Positions 23,963 to 32,981 are shown, counted from the first letter of the stretch. The stretch: 64,000 nt of DNA from Halorhabdus utahensis DSM 12940 (GCF_000023945.1 NC_013158.1:1-64000), one strand, 5' to 3'. Notes: generated from the sequence alone by a model not told the origin. Made by a program: numbers and translations.

Positions 23963-26814
23963 GTGATCCAACCCAATCCGACGACAGTACAGACGGCGTC
24001 TCACGTCGCGACTTCCTGCTGGGTGCCGGCGCGGCCGGCGTGGTCGGCGCGACCGGCCTGACCGTCGCCGATCGCGCCCTCGACGGGCTCGAAACCGTCG
24101 ACGATCCGATCGGCAATTATCCCTACCGCGACTGGGAGGACTTCTACCGTGAGGAGTGGGACTGGGATTCGGTCGCCCGGTCGACGCACTCGGTCAACTG
24201 CACCGGCTCCTGTTCGTGGGACGTCTACGTCAAGAACGGCCAGGTCTGGCGCGAACAACAGGCCAACGACTACCCGACCTTCGACGAGAGTCTCCCCGAT
24301 CCCAACCCCCGGGGCTGCCAGAAGGGGGCCTGTTACAACGACTACGTCGACGCCGAACAGCGTGTCCAGTACCCGATGCGTCGCACCGGCGAGCGCGGGG
24401 CCGGCGAGTGGGAGCGCATCTCCTGGGACGAGGCGCTGACCGAGATCGCCGAGCACGTCATCGAGGAGATCCAGAACGGCCGCTACGACGCGATTTCCGG
24501 GTTCACGCCGATCCCCGCGATGAGTCCCGTGAGCTTCGCCTCGGGGACGCGGCTGGTCAACCTGCTCGGCGGCGTCTCTCACTCCTTCTACGACTGGTAT
24601 TCGGACCTCCCGCCGGGCCAGCCGATCACCTGGGGCCATCAGACCGACAACGCCGAGAGCGCCGACTGGCACAACGCCGAGTACATCATCGCGTGGGGGT
24701 CAAACATCAACGTCACGCGCATCCCCGACGCGAAGTACTTCCTCGACGCGGGCTACGAGGGCGCAAAGCGGGTCGGCGTCTTCTCCGATTACTCCCAGAC
24801 CGCCATCCACACCGACGAGTGGATCGCGCCTGATCCCGGTACCGACACCGCGCTGGCGCTTGGGATGGCCCGCACCATCGTCGAGGAGGAGCTCTACGAC
24901 GAGGCACACCTCAAGGAACAGTCCGACATGCCACTGCTCGTTCGGAACGATACGGGCAAGTTCCTCCGGGCGAGCGAGGTCCCCGGCCTCTCGGTTGCAG
25001 CCGACGAACCCGAGAAGGTCATGGTCATGCAGGACGGGGAGGGCAACCTGCGTGCTGCGCCGGGGTCGCTCGGTGAACGCGAGGCCAAGTACGACGACTC
25101 CTTGTCGATCGAACTCGATTTCGACCCGCAACTGGCCGTCGAGGACACCGTCGGGACGACCGACGGCGAGGTGGCCGTCACGTCGGTCTGGAACAACCTC
25201 CGGGAGGAACTGGCCAACTACACGCCCGAGTACGTCGCCGACGAGACCGGCGTCGGGAAGGAGACTCACCAGAAGATCGCCCGGGAGTTCGCCGACGTCG
25301 ACCGCGGGAAGATCATCCACGGCAAGGGCGTCAACGACTGGTATCACAACGACCTGGGCAACCGTGCGATCCAGTTGCTCGTCACGTTGACGGGCCACAT
25401 CGGGCGGAACGGCACCGGCGTCGACCACTACGTCGGCCAGGAGAAGATCTGGACGTTCAACGGCTGGAAGACCCTCTCGTTCCCGACCGGTTCCGTCCGG
25501 GGCGTCCCGACGACGTTGTGGACCTACTACCACGCGGGCATCCTGGAGAACACCGACGCGGAGACCCGCCGGAAGATCGAGGAGGCCGTCGAGAAGGACT
25601 GGATGCCCGTCTACCCCGAGGAGCGCGGGGACGGCACCCGACCCGATCCCTCGACGATGTTCGTCTGGCGGGGCAACTTCTTCAACCAGGCGAAGGGCAA
25701 CGTCGCCGTCGAGGAGGTCCTCTGGGACAAACTCGACCTCGTCGTGGACATCAACTTCCGGCTGGACTCGACAGCGCTGTACGCCGACATCGTCCTGCCG
25801 GCCGCGAGCCACTACGAGAAACACGACCTCAACATGACGGACATGCACACCTACGTGCATCCGTTTACGCCCGCGGTCGAACCGCTGGGTGAGTCCAAGT
25901 CCGACTGGCAGATCTTCCGGGAACTCGCGGCGAAGATCCAGGAAATCGCCCGCGATCGGGACATCGACCCGATCGACGACCGGAAGTTCGACCGCCAGAT
26001 CGACCTCCAGTCGGTCCACGACGACTACGTCCGGGACTGGGTGAGCGACGAAGACGGTGCCCTGGAAGAGGACCGGGCGGCCTGCGAGGCCATCCTCGAA
26101 CACTCCACGGAGACCAATCCGGACGACGGCGGCGAGATCACCTTCGCCGACACCGTCGACCAGCCCCAGCGCTTCGAGGCCGCGGGCGACCACTGGACCT
26201 CCGACATCGAGGACGGCACGGCCTACGCGCCCTGGAAGGACTTCGTCCAGGACAAGGAGCCCTGGCCAACCCTGACGGGTCGCCAGCAGTACTACATCGA
26301 TCACGACTGGTTCCTCGATGTCGACGAGCAACTCCCGACGCACAAGCGCCCGGTCGAGACCAACGATCAGAGCGAGTACCCCCTGCGGTACAACACGCCC
26401 CACGGTCGGTGGTCGATCCACTCGACGTGGCGCGACAGCGAAAAAATGTTGCAGTTGAACCGGGGTGAGCCGGTGGTCTTCATTCACCCCGAGGACGCAA
26501 AGCACCGCGGGATCGAGGACGGCGACACGGTCGAGATCTACAACGACCTGGCGACGATCGAGGCCAACGCCAAGCTCTACCCGGCCAGCGAACCCGGGAC
26601 CGTCCGGCATTACTTCGCCTGGGAGCGCTACCAGTACCCCAGCCGGAACAACTTCAACTCGCTGATCCCGATGTACATGAAACCCACCCAGCTCGTCCAG
26701 TACCCCGAAGACTCGGGCGAGCACCTCCATTTCTTCCCGAACTTCTGGGGCCCGACCGGGGTCAACAGCGACGTCCGCTGTGATATTAGGCCGAAAGAAG
26801 GGGGTGACGACTGA
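23959..26814 (+). CDS. narG: Respiratory nitrate reductase catalytic subunit NarG
   Basis: Molybdenum bis-MGD enzyme reducing nitrate to nitrite (951 aa). Tat signal SRRDFLLGAGAAGVVGATG (15-33) shows that the active site faces outside the cell. The FS0 [4Fe-4S] ligands are His77, Cys81, Cys85 and Cys120 (H-x3-C-x3-C-x34-C). The Asp-type Mo ligand of NarG lies in YDWYSDLPPG (211-220), followed by WGHQTDNAESADWHNAEYII, a NarG hallmark that rules out Nap (Cys) or DMSO reductase (Ser). The start overlaps the upstream gene by ATGA, and the end overlaps narH by one base. Outward-facing NarGH of this kind, with Rieske and cytochrome b partners, is typical of haloarchaea. Confidence 0.97.
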   Translation: MSDPTQSDDSTDGVSRRDFLLGAGAAGVVGATGLTVADRALDGLETVDDPIGNYPYRDWEDFYREEWDWDSVARSTHSVNCTGSCSWDVYVKNGQVWREQQANDYPTFDESLPDPNPRGCQKGACYNDYVDAEQRVQYPMRRTGERGAGEWERISWDEALTEIAEHVIEEIQNGRYDAISGFTPIPAMSPVSFASGTRLVNLLGGVSHSFYDWYSDLPPGQPITWGHQTDNAESADWHNAEYIIAWGSNINVTRIPDAKYFLDAGYEGAKRVGVFSDYSQTAIHTDEWIAPDPGTDTALALGMARTIVEEELYDEAHLKEQSDMPLLVRNDTGKFLRASEVPGLSVAADEPEKVMVMQDGEGNLRAAPGSLGEREAKYDDSLSIELDFDPQLAVEDTVGTTDGEVAVTSVWNNLREELANYTPEYVADETGVGKETHQKIAREFADVDRGKIIHGKGVNDWYHNDLGNRAIQLLVTLTGHIGRNGTGVDHYVGQEKIWTFNGWKTLSFPTGSVRGVPTTLWTYYHAGILENTDAETRRKIEEAVEKDWMPVYPEERGDGTRPDPSTMFVWRGNFFNQAKGNVAVEEVLWDKLDLVVDINFRLDSTALYADIVLPAASHYEKHDLNMTDMHTYVHPFTPAVEPLGESKSDWQIFRELAAKIQEIARDRDIDPIDDRKFDRQIDLQSVHDDYVRDWVSDEDGALEEDRAACEAILEHSTETNPDDGGEITFADTVDQPQRFEAAGDHWTSDIEDGTAYAPWKDFVQDKEPWPTLTGRQQYYIDHDWFLDVDEQLPTHKRPVETNDQSEYPLRYNTPHGRWSIHSTWRDSEKMLQLNRGEPVVFIHPEDAKHRGIEDGDTVEIYNDLATIEANAKLYPASEPGTVRHYFAWERYQYPSRNNFNSLIPMYMKPTQLVQYPEDSGEHLHFFPNFWGPTGVNSDVRCDIRPKEGGDD

Positions 26815-27863
26815 TGGCCCACGACGATGTCGACATCGCGGAGGGTGTCGACCACCAGGTCGCGATGGTGATGGACCTCAACAAGTGTATCGGGTGTCAG
26901 ACCTGTACGGTCGCCTGCGAGACACTCTGGACCGAGCGGGAGGGCACCGAGTACATGTACTGGAACAACGTCGAGACCCGCCCCGGATCGGGCTATCCCC
27001 GCGACTGGGAGGAGAAAGGCGGCGGCTGGGAGTCCGCGGAGCACAACCAGCGCTCCGTCGGGGAGATTCCCTCCCAGCAGGATTACGGCGAGAACTGGGA
27101 ATTCGATCACGAGGGCATCCTCAAGGAGGGCGAAGACAAGGCCCTCGAACCCGAGAACGTCGATCCCGAGTGGGGGCCCAACTGGGACGAGGACCAGGGT
27201 GCCGGCGAGCACCCCAACAACTACTACTTCTACATGCCCCGGATCTGCAACCACTGCACCCACCCCTCCTGTGTGGAGGCCTGCCCCCGCAAGGCCATTT
27301 ACAAGCGTGAGGAAGACGGCATCGTTCTCGTCGATCAGGAGCGCTGTCGGGGCTACCGCTACTGCGTCGAGGGCTGTCCCTACAAGAAGGTCTACTACAA
27401 CGCCGTCACGAAGCGCTCCGAGAAGTGCGTCTTCTGTTACCCGCGAATTGAGGGCGAAGGCCCCGACGACGAGGTCCACCCGCCGGCCTGCGCGGATCAG
27501 TGTACCACGCAACTCCGTCTGGTGGGCTATCTCGACGACCGGGACGGCCCGATCTACAAGCTCGTCGAGCAATACGAGGTCGCCCTGCCCCTGCATCCGG
27601 AGTACCAGACGACGCCGAACGTCTACTACATCCCGCCGTTCGCCCCGTCCCAGCATAGCGAGGACGGCGAGACCGTCGACGTGGATCGGATCCCGCGATC
27701 GTACCTCGAAGAGCTGTTCGGCGAGCAGGTCAACGATGCGCTGGACACGATCGAACGTGAACGCGCGAAGGTCGAACGCGGCGGTCACAGCGAACTGATG
27801 GAGATCCTTCAGGACAAGAATCCCGCCCAGCAGTACCGCCTAGAGGTGTTCGACGATGCGTGA
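26814..27863 (+). CDS. narH: Nitrate reductase iron-sulfur subunit NarH
   Basis: Electron-transfer subunit (349 aa) carrying four FeS clusters to NarG. The Cys groups are C25-x2-C28-x2-C31-x3-C35; C145-x2-C148-x4-C153-x3-C157; C178-x5-C184-x3-C188, in which Tyr181 replaces the second Cys; and C205-x2-C208 with C226 and C230. The Tyr (Trp in E. coli NarH) marks a [3Fe-4S] cluster in this group. No signal peptide is present; it is presumably exported with NarG by the Tat system. It is joined to narG by a TGATG overlap. Confidence 0.96.
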   Translation: MAHDDVDIAEGVDHQVAMVMDLNKCIGCQTCTVACETLWTEREGTEYMYWNNVETRPGSGYPRDWEEKGGGWESAEHNQRSVGEIPSQQDYGENWEFDHEGILKEGEDKALEPENVDPEWGPNWDEDQGAGEHPNNYYFYMPRICNHCTHPSCVEACPRKAIYKREEDGIVLVDQERCRGYRYCVEGCPYKKVYYNAVTKRSEKCVFCYPRIEGEGPDDEVHPPACADQCTTQLRLVGYLDDRDGPIYKLVEQYEVALPLHPEYQTTPNVYYIPPFAPSQHSEDGETVDVDRIPRSYLEELFGEQVNDALDTIERERAKVERGGHSELMEILQDKNPAQQYRLEVFDDA

Positions 27864-27886
27864 GCGAAGCGAACCATCGTCGAGCT

Positions 27887-27905
27887 CGGGAAGCTCCGCT
27901 TCCCG
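27887..27905 (+). promoter_or_regulatory. 8-bp inverted repeat between narH and the heme-subunit gene
   Basis: CGGGAAGC-TCC-GCTTCCCG is a perfect stem with a 3-base loop, 24-42 bp after the narH stop. If the heme-subunit gene starts at 27916, the hairpin is intercistronic and may act in RNA processing or stability. If translation starts at 27856 it is inside a Ser-rich leader. Confidence 0.5.
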
Positions 27906-27915
27906 GCGTTTGACG

Positions 27916-28767
27916 ATGACTGACATCACCCACGGCAAGCGTCCGCTACTGGTCGCCGGCCTGCTCGCCGGGTTGCTCGTCGCGAGCGCCGCGCTCGCGC
28001 CGCTGATCGCCGATGCACGGCCAGCCCGGGAGATCCCCGTCGAGAACGTCGATCAGTCGCTTTCCGATCCCGGTGCCGAGGGCTGGAGTGACGTCCCGGC
28101 GGCGACGATCCCGCTGGCGAGTGCACCCAGTGGCGTCCCGAACGCCGACGACACGACAGTTCGGGAAGTCGAAGTGGCGGCGGCCACAACGGCCGAGCAG
28201 TTGTTCGTCAGGCTGCGATGGGCCGATCGGAGCGCCGATCGATCGGCAGGCACGCCACGCGCGTTCGCCGACATGGCGGCGATCCAGTTCCCCGTCAACG
28301 CGACGACTCAGCCCGCGATCGCGATGGGCAGCGCGAGCAACCTGGTGAATGTCTGGCAGTGGTCGGCCGCGGGCAACTCCCAGGAACTGCTTGCCGGCGG
28401 GCCCGGGACGACGACAGTTTTCGAGCAGCCCGAGATGAGCACTGCTGCGACCCGAAGCACAGTCGGGGACGGGGAGGGATGGAGCGTCGTGTTCGCCCGC
28501 GATTTGAACGCGACCGTCCAGAACCGAACGCAGCTGGCTGCTGATGCCGATATCAGCGTCGCCCTCGGGGTCTGGGACGGACAGAACAGCGAACGGGCCG
28601 GACAGAAGGCTGTCAGCGAGTGGTACTACTTCCCGTTCGGGCCCGAGGACGGCGGCGCGCCGTTCCAGACGATCCTCTGGGCCGTCGCCGCCGGCGCGAT
28701 CGCACTCGTGATTGCGGTCACGGCACTCAGCGTCCGGCAGGCCCGTCAGGAGGGCGAGTCAGGATGA
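27916..28767 (+). CDS. Heme-binding gamma-type subunit (ethylbenzene dehydrogenase-like)
   Basis: A 283-aa exported protein resembling the heme b gamma subunits of ethylbenzene dehydrogenase, DdhC and archaeal Nar. A hydrophobic N-terminal signal (PLLVAGLLAGLLVASAALAP) precedes a beta-rich domain with AAIQFPVNATTQPAIAMGSA and WQWSA, in which Met is a likely heme ligand. Later comes GQKAVSEWYYFPFG, where Lys is a likely second ligand. A C-terminal membrane helix anchors it. In these enzymes the subunit passes electrons between the membrane donor and NarH. ATG at 27916 is preferred; an ATG at 27856 inside narH would add a Ser-rich stretch covering the hairpin. Confidence 0.8.
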   Translation: MTDITHGKRPLLVAGLLAGLLVASAALAPLIADARPAREIPVENVDQSLSDPGAEGWSDVPAATIPLASAPSGVPNADDTTVREVEVAAATTAEQLFVRLRWADRSADRSAGTPRAFADMAAIQFPVNATTQPAIAMGSASNLVNVWQWSAAGNSQELLAGGPGTTTVFEQPEMSTAATRSTVGDGEGWSVVFARDLNATVQNRTQLAADADISVALGVWDGQNSERAGQKAVSEWYYFPFGPEDGGAPFQTILWAVAAGAIALVIAVTALSVRQARQEGESG

Positions 28768-29498
28768 CCGCGACAGATACCGGCGGGACGGACCAGCGTG
28801 ACGCCCAGCTCAAGGCGGGAGACGTTGCAACTGATCCCGCCGCCCGTGGCGTTCTCTATCAGACGCTGGCTCGGGCCTTCGCGCATCCGACGGAAGCGTT
28901 CCATGCCGCACTGGGTGCGGGCCGAATCGGTAGCGGGATACGGGACGCTATCACCCAAACACGATTGGACGTCACCGTGCCGGACCTCTCCCCAGCGGAG
29001 GACTATCAGGATCTCAGCGCACGCTACAATCACGTGTTCGCCCTCGGGATGACTGCGACCACCGACCGGACGGACGGGTCAGTCGAGAAAGAAGGGCCGG
29101 CAGTCTCGCTGTACGAGTCGAGTCATCGGGACGATGCGACCTGGGAGACGATCAACGTTGACCTGGCACGGGCATACGAATACTACGATCTCTCGGTCGA
29201 TACGGACGAACGCGATCACCACGACAACCTCGGTCTGCAACTGGAGTTCGCCGGCTACCTCGCCCGCCGGGAGGCGCTCGGCGAGGACGACGCCGCGGCC
29301 GCCCGCCGGGATCTCCTGGATCGGCATTTGACCGTCTTTACGTCGTCGCTACGTGAGGAACTGGTCGAGTTGGACACCGCCGGGGTCTATACCGAATTGG
29401 CGACGCTCCTGGAGCGCGTCGTCGCGGCCGACCACGCGGACCTCACGGACCGTCTCGGCGCTGTTCCGTCGGCGGATGAACGCGAGGTGAACTGGTGA
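28764..29498 (+). CDS. narJ: NarJ/TorD-family molybdoenzyme chaperone
   Basis: Cytoplasmic chaperone (244 aa) of the TorD/DmsD/NarJ family that binds the NarG leader and helps cofactor insertion before Tat export. Visible are the all-helical fold with YQTLARAFAHP near the start, DYQDLSARYNHVF, and the family-like sequence EGPAVSLYESSHRD. A C-terminal LQLEFAGYLARREA helix follows. ATG at 28764 overlaps the preceding stop by ATGA. Its position after the FeS and heme subunits matches narJ of the Haloferax operon. Confidence 0.9.
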   Translation: MTATDTGGTDQRDAQLKAGDVATDPAARGVLYQTLARAFAHPTEAFHAALGAGRIGSGIRDAITQTRLDVTVPDLSPAEDYQDLSARYNHVFALGMTATTDRTDGSVEKEGPAVSLYESSHRDDATWETINVDLARAYEYYDLSVDTDERDHHDNLGLQLEFAGYLARREALGEDDAAAARRDLLDRHLTVFTSSLREELVELDTAGVYTELATLLERVVAADHADLTDRLGAVPSADEREVNW

Positions 29499-30367
29499 TG
29501 AGCGGACGTGTCGTGGCCGACGAGTTAGCCCGCATCCCGACGACTGCACGTGGTGTCGGCGAGATGGATCGCACGGTGCTTGCGGTGCCGGCCGTTCTCG
29601 TGGCGGCCGCGCTTTTCGTCAGCCGATTGGCGATCAATGCACGGTCTGGCAGTCCGATCGATCTGGTTGCCTTCCAGAAGTTGCTCGTCCCGCTCACGGC
29701 GCTTGCTTGCGCCGGATCGCTGCTCGCGGTCGCGATCAGTCACGGAGAGAGCTACGAGACAGTCGGATTGGCGTTCGTCGGCGTCTTCGGCGTGGCCGGG
29801 ACGATCGCACGGCCGGCGTATCTTCCTACCATCGTGGCGATCATGGCGGGAACGGCTCTCGCGACAGGCGGTCGGTTGTTCAACGAGCCCATTCGTATCG
29901 GCCCGGTCGTGGTCGGCGGCCTTCTGATCAGTGGACTCGCAGTATCGCTAGCCGGGACGTTCGGGTTCGCGTCTGCCGCGACGCGTTCGCTGGGAACCCA
30001 GTTGACGCTCATCGGCGTCGCCGGCACGCCGATCTTTCTCGTGCGCGACCGGGCGGACTATCTCGTGGGTGCCCTCGGTACCGGGTTGCTGGTCGCCGTG
30101 GGCCTGATTGGACCGTTCGTGCTCGGTGCGACCGGCCTCGTCGCCGGTGGGATCGTCGGCGCTTCACTCCCGCTGATGGCACTCGCCGTCGGTGGACTGA
30201 CGACGACAGCGAGTGCCGCGTTGCGAACGCACCAACACGCCGCTGCCCTGGGTGCGGGGCTCCTGTTGTTCGCCGGGATTCCAGCGACGCTTCCCCGTGC
30301 GCTGGCGTTCGTTCTCGCTGTCGTCTTGCTCGTCGAGACGACGACCGGAGGTGCCGGCGATGCCTGA
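29498..30367 (+). CDS. Multi-pass membrane protein of the nar operon (orf9-like)
   Basis: A 289-aa membrane protein with about eight hydrophobic helices from residue 27 on (TVLAVPAVLVAAALFVSRLA, then repeated Gly/Ala-rich helices). No cofactor or transporter signature is clear. ATG at 29498 overlaps the narJ stop by one base, and the end overlaps the next gene by 8 bp, so it is translationally coupled. It matches the unknown orf9 downstream of narJ in Haloferax by position. Nitrate transport is less likely because NarG already faces outside; function unknown. Confidence 0.75.
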   Translation: MSGRVVADELARIPTTARGVGEMDRTVLAVPAVLVAAALFVSRLAINARSGSPIDLVAFQKLLVPLTALACAGSLLAVAISHGESYETVGLAFVGVFGVAGTIARPAYLPTIVAIMAGTALATGGRLFNEPIRIGPVVVGGLLISGLAVSLAGTFGFASAATRSLGTQLTLIGVAGTPIFLVRDRADYLVGALGTGLLVAVGLIGPFVLGATGLVAGGIVGASLPLMALAVGGLTTTASAALRTHQHAAALGAGLLLFAGIPATLPRALAFVLAVVLLVETTTGGAGDA

Positions 30368-31154
30368 GCGCGACGGCGATCACCGGTCACCGCAGGCCGA
30401 CGATCTGGCCGAGAGGGAGGGCAACCATCCCGAAGTGACCACCAGCAGGGCGGACGTGACGTTGGGGCAGGCCAGCGAGGCCGACTTCGCGGCGGCAGAC
30501 ACCGATCCCGTGGCCGACGAGAGCGAGTGCGCGCTGCTCGACCGTCTCGACGCCGACGCGGCGACCGAGCGCCAGCGGGCGGCTCTGGCGCTTGCCGGGC
30601 GCGATCCGGGCGAGGCGGCGATCGATGCGCTCGCCGATCGCACGAGGGACGATCCCGAAGCCACTGTCCGTCAGTTCGCCGTCGAAGCGCTTGGCGAACT
30701 GGCCGAGTCGATGCCGGAAGCTGTAAGGTCGGCAACGGAGGATCCGGATCCCTGGGTTCGAGCGGAGGCGATCGTCGCGCTCGATCATCTGGATCGGGAG
30801 GGCCACGCCGACCGGATCGTCGACGCACTTGATGATGAGCACCACGCTGTCCGGCGGAACGCCGTCATCTCGCTGTGGAAGGGCCGCGGCGAGGACGTAC
30901 TGCCGGAACTGCTCGGCCTGGTTGACGACGAGTCCGATCGCGTTCGGGAGTGGGTCGCGGAGCTCCTCGGTCGGATCGGCCATCCGGACGCCGAAGACGC
31001 CCTGACACAACTTCGGGCGGACGACGAATCGATCGTTGCCAAGACCGCTGCGAACGCACTCGATGGGGGCGATTCGATACCGGGACCGCCCGGCGGAACC
31101 GCCCCGGACGGGACTGATCCATCGGGAACCCGCGACCGATCACCACAGCTGTGA
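30360..31154 (+). CDS. HEAT-repeat protein of the nar operon
   Basis: A 264-aa acidic protein with about four or five HEAT-type helical repeats between residues 60 and 235. Examples are VRQFAVEALGELAE, PWVRAEAIVALDHLD, HAVRRNAVISLWKGRG and DRVREWVAELLGRIGHP. The N-terminal 55 and C-terminal 30 residues are disordered. HEAT repeats mediate protein contacts; in an operon with narJ it may assist Nar assembly, but nothing shows this directly. Its start overlaps the membrane protein gene by 8 bp. Confidence 0.82.
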   Translation: MPERDGDHRSPQADDLAEREGNHPEVTTSRADVTLGQASEADFAAADTDPVADESECALLDRLDADAATERQRAALALAGRDPGEAAIDALADRTRDDPEATVRQFAVEALGELAESMPEAVRSATEDPDPWVRAEAIVALDHLDREGHADRIVDALDDEHHAVRRNAVISLWKGRGEDVLPELLGLVDDESDRVREWVAELLGRIGHPDAEDALTQLRADDESIVAKTAANALDGGDSIPGPPGGTAPDGTDPSGTRDRSPQL

Positions 31155-31190
31155 GCCGATCTGCGGAACACGGGTTACCACCACGGAGCA

Positions 31191-31442
31191 ATGACAACCG
31201 ACACCATTTCAGCCGAAGTCAGGCGATCGATCGAGACGCTCACTCCCGAGGGAGCGGGGACGCCGGTCGAGTTGCTGTTCGTCGGTGAGGGGGCCGTGTG
31301 GCTGGTCGTCGATCCCGACCGGATCGAGAGTCACGAGGCGATGATCGACGTGTTTCGAGCCGTCGAAGACGTGCCCGGCGTCGAGACGCTCTACGTCGAA
31401 CGGAGTGACGTCAGTCGGTTCGAGGACGAGTCGCTTCCCTAG
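31191..31442 (+). CDS. Small hypothetical protein between nar genes and a radical SAM gene
   Basis: An 83-aa protein with an alternating helix/strand pattern (SAEVRRSIETLTPEG, PVELLFVGEGAVWLVVDPDR, MIDVFRAVEDVPGVETLYV) and an acidic tail. Neither Cys nor a signal is present. It is 36 bp after the HEAT gene, preceded by CGGAG, and 135 bp before the radical SAM gene. It could be a partner or substrate of that enzyme or a separate accessory. The family is not recognised. Confidence 0.6.
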   Translation: MTTDTISAEVRRSIETLTPEGAGTPVELLFVGEGAVWLVVDPDRIESHEAMIDVFRAVEDVPGVETLYVERSDVSRFEDESLP

Positions 31443-31577
31443 CGTCAATTCAGGTCGAACGTGTTCGGGACGGTCGACTTGGACAGCGAGGCGTACAGGG
31501 TACTATGGATCGCCACAGCACTCGTACCGTCGCTGTGTATCGACTCTCACGGGTCGGCCAACCGGGGGGAGAGAAAC

Positions 31578-32696
31578 GTGCGGCCCACTGACATCGACCC
31601 GAGTGAACGCCCGATCGTCCTCATCTGGGAGCTCACCCAGGCGTGTGATCTAGCCTGCAAACACTGCCGTGCCGAGGCCGAAGACCGCCGTCACCCCGAC
31701 GAACTCACGACGGCAGAGGGCAAGCAGTTGCTCGCTGACGCGACCGAGTTTGGCGATGAACAGCTGGTCGTCCTCTCGGGGGGTGATCCGCTCTACCGGG
31801 ACGACGTGACGGAACTCGTCGAGTACGGCACCGACCAGGGCCTTCGAATGACGCTGACGCCGAGCGGCACGGCCTCGCTGACGTCAGAACGCATCGAGGC
31901 GCTCGCCAGCGCTGGTCTCCGGCGCATGGCAGTCAGCCTGGACGGCCCGGATGCCGAATCACACGACGGGTTCCGCCAGGAAGCGGGGAGTTTCGAGCAG
32001 ACGATCGCCGCTGCACGGACCGCTCGCGAGAAGGGCCTCCCACTGCAGGTCAACACGACGGTCTGCGGGGAGACGGTTGAGGACCTGCCGGCGATCCGCG
32101 ATCTGGTAGCTGATCTGGGCGCGGTGCTGTGGTCGGTGTTCTTTCTCGTCCCGATCGGCCGCGGGACGGTGCTCGATCCGATCTCGCCCGAGCGGGCTGA
32201 GGACGTCATGGCGTGGCTCGCGGAGGTCCAGCGAGACGCTGACTTCGGGATCAAGACGACCGAAGCGCCGCACTACCGACGTGTCGCGCTCCAACGACGG
32301 CAAGATGGAGCAGGTGGTCGCCCGCCCATGGGGCAGCAGCGTCACTCATCAAGCGGGGACCGGTCGACGGGAATCACCGCCGGCAACGGCTTCGCGTTCG
32401 TCAGTCACACCGGCGAGGTGTTCCCGTCAGGCTTCCTCCCGCAGTCAGCCGGCAACGTCCGCGAGACGAGTGTCGTCGACATCTACCGCAACGGGGACCT
32501 CTTCGAGCGACTGCGGGATCCTGATGAACTCTCCGGGAAGTGTGGGGCCTGTGAGTTCCGATTCGTCTGTGGTGGCAGTCGCTCGCGAGCGTTCGCGACT
32601 ACGGGCGATCCGATGGCGAGCGATCCACTCTGTGCGTACGTTCCAGAGGGCTACGACGGTGCGCTCCCCGATGGAGCTCCGGAAACCGCGGACTGA
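31578..32696 (+). CDS. Radical SAM/SPASM protein, NirJ/AhbD-like (TIGR04053 type)
   Basis: Radical SAM enzyme (372 aa from GTG at 31578) with the [4Fe-4S]-SAM motif C23-x3-C27-x2-C30 (QACDLACKHC). A second cluster region of SPASM type at the C terminus has C322, C325, C331 and C352 (CGACEFRFVCGGSRSRAF, DPLC). This architecture is shared with NirJ and AhbD, which make heme d1 or heme, and with a related TIGR04053 family. The context of nitrate reductase and heme proteins fits a tetrapyrrole role. GTG at 31578 follows a GGGGGAGAG stretch and matches the family start better than the in-frame ATG at 31461. Precise reaction unknown. Confidence 0.82.
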   Translation: MRPTDIDPSERPIVLIWELTQACDLACKHCRAEAEDRRHPDELTTAEGKQLLADATEFGDEQLVVLSGGDPLYRDDVTELVEYGTDQGLRMTLTPSGTASLTSERIEALASAGLRRMAVSLDGPDAESHDGFRQEAGSFEQTIAAARTAREKGLPLQVNTTVCGETVEDLPAIRDLVADLGAVLWSVFFLVPIGRGTVLDPISPERAEDVMAWLAEVQRDADFGIKTTEAPHYRRVALQRRQDGAGGRPPMGQQRHSSSGDRSTGITAGNGFAFVSHTGEVFPSGFLPQSAGNVRETSVVDIYRNGDLFERLRDPDELSGKCGACEFRFVCGGSRSRAFATTGDPMASDPLCAYVPEGYDGALPDGAPETAD

Positions 32697-32747
32697 GGAA
32701 CAGCGACGACATTGGTGTGTGCCCGCTTAAAACTGCCCCGTGGTACG

Positions 32748-32981
32748 TCACTTCTTCGGCAACGTCGCGACGAATTTGCCCTCGCCCTGACACGCTACCT
32801 CGTAGTTGTCCGCGTCGAAGGCGTCGACTTCGGCCTGGAATTCATAAAACAGCGGTTTGGGTTCGTGGTCGTTGATGATTTCCAGTGCTTCACCGTGTTC
32901 TAAGTCCTCGAAAGCGTCGTGAATTTTCGGATGGCGCTCCGGCGGCGGCACGTCCCTGAGATCTAGCGTGGTTGCTGGCAT
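32748..32981 (-). CDS. DUF2249 domain protein
   Basis: A 77-aa protein of the DUF2249 family: LDLRDVPPPERHPKIHDAFE, EALEIINDHEPKPLFYEFQA, and a final strand GKFVATLPK. The family has a SirA/TusA-like fold and occurs near denitrification genes; its job is unknown. The start at 32981 is clear; a longer frame upstream is not family-like. A second DUF2249 gene lies 900 bp away beyond a MOSC gene on the same strand. An imperfect NarO-like repeat lies 40 bp before its ATG. Confidence 0.88.
   Translation of the reverse strand: MPATTLDLRDVPPPERHPKIHDAFEDLEHGEALEIINDHEPKPLFYEFQAEVDAFDADNYEVACQGEGKFVATLPKK

Noticed and set aside
24700-26730. 676-aa open frame antisense to narG
   Set aside because: High GC content leaves long antisense frames open; the sense frame has all NarG motifs and the antisense product is Val/Asp/Leu-rich with no recognisable domain.
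31461-31577. Upstream start of the radical SAM protein at ATG 31461
   Set aside because: The extra 39 residues lack family similarity, whereas GTG at 31578 follows a purine-rich stretch and precedes the conserved start.
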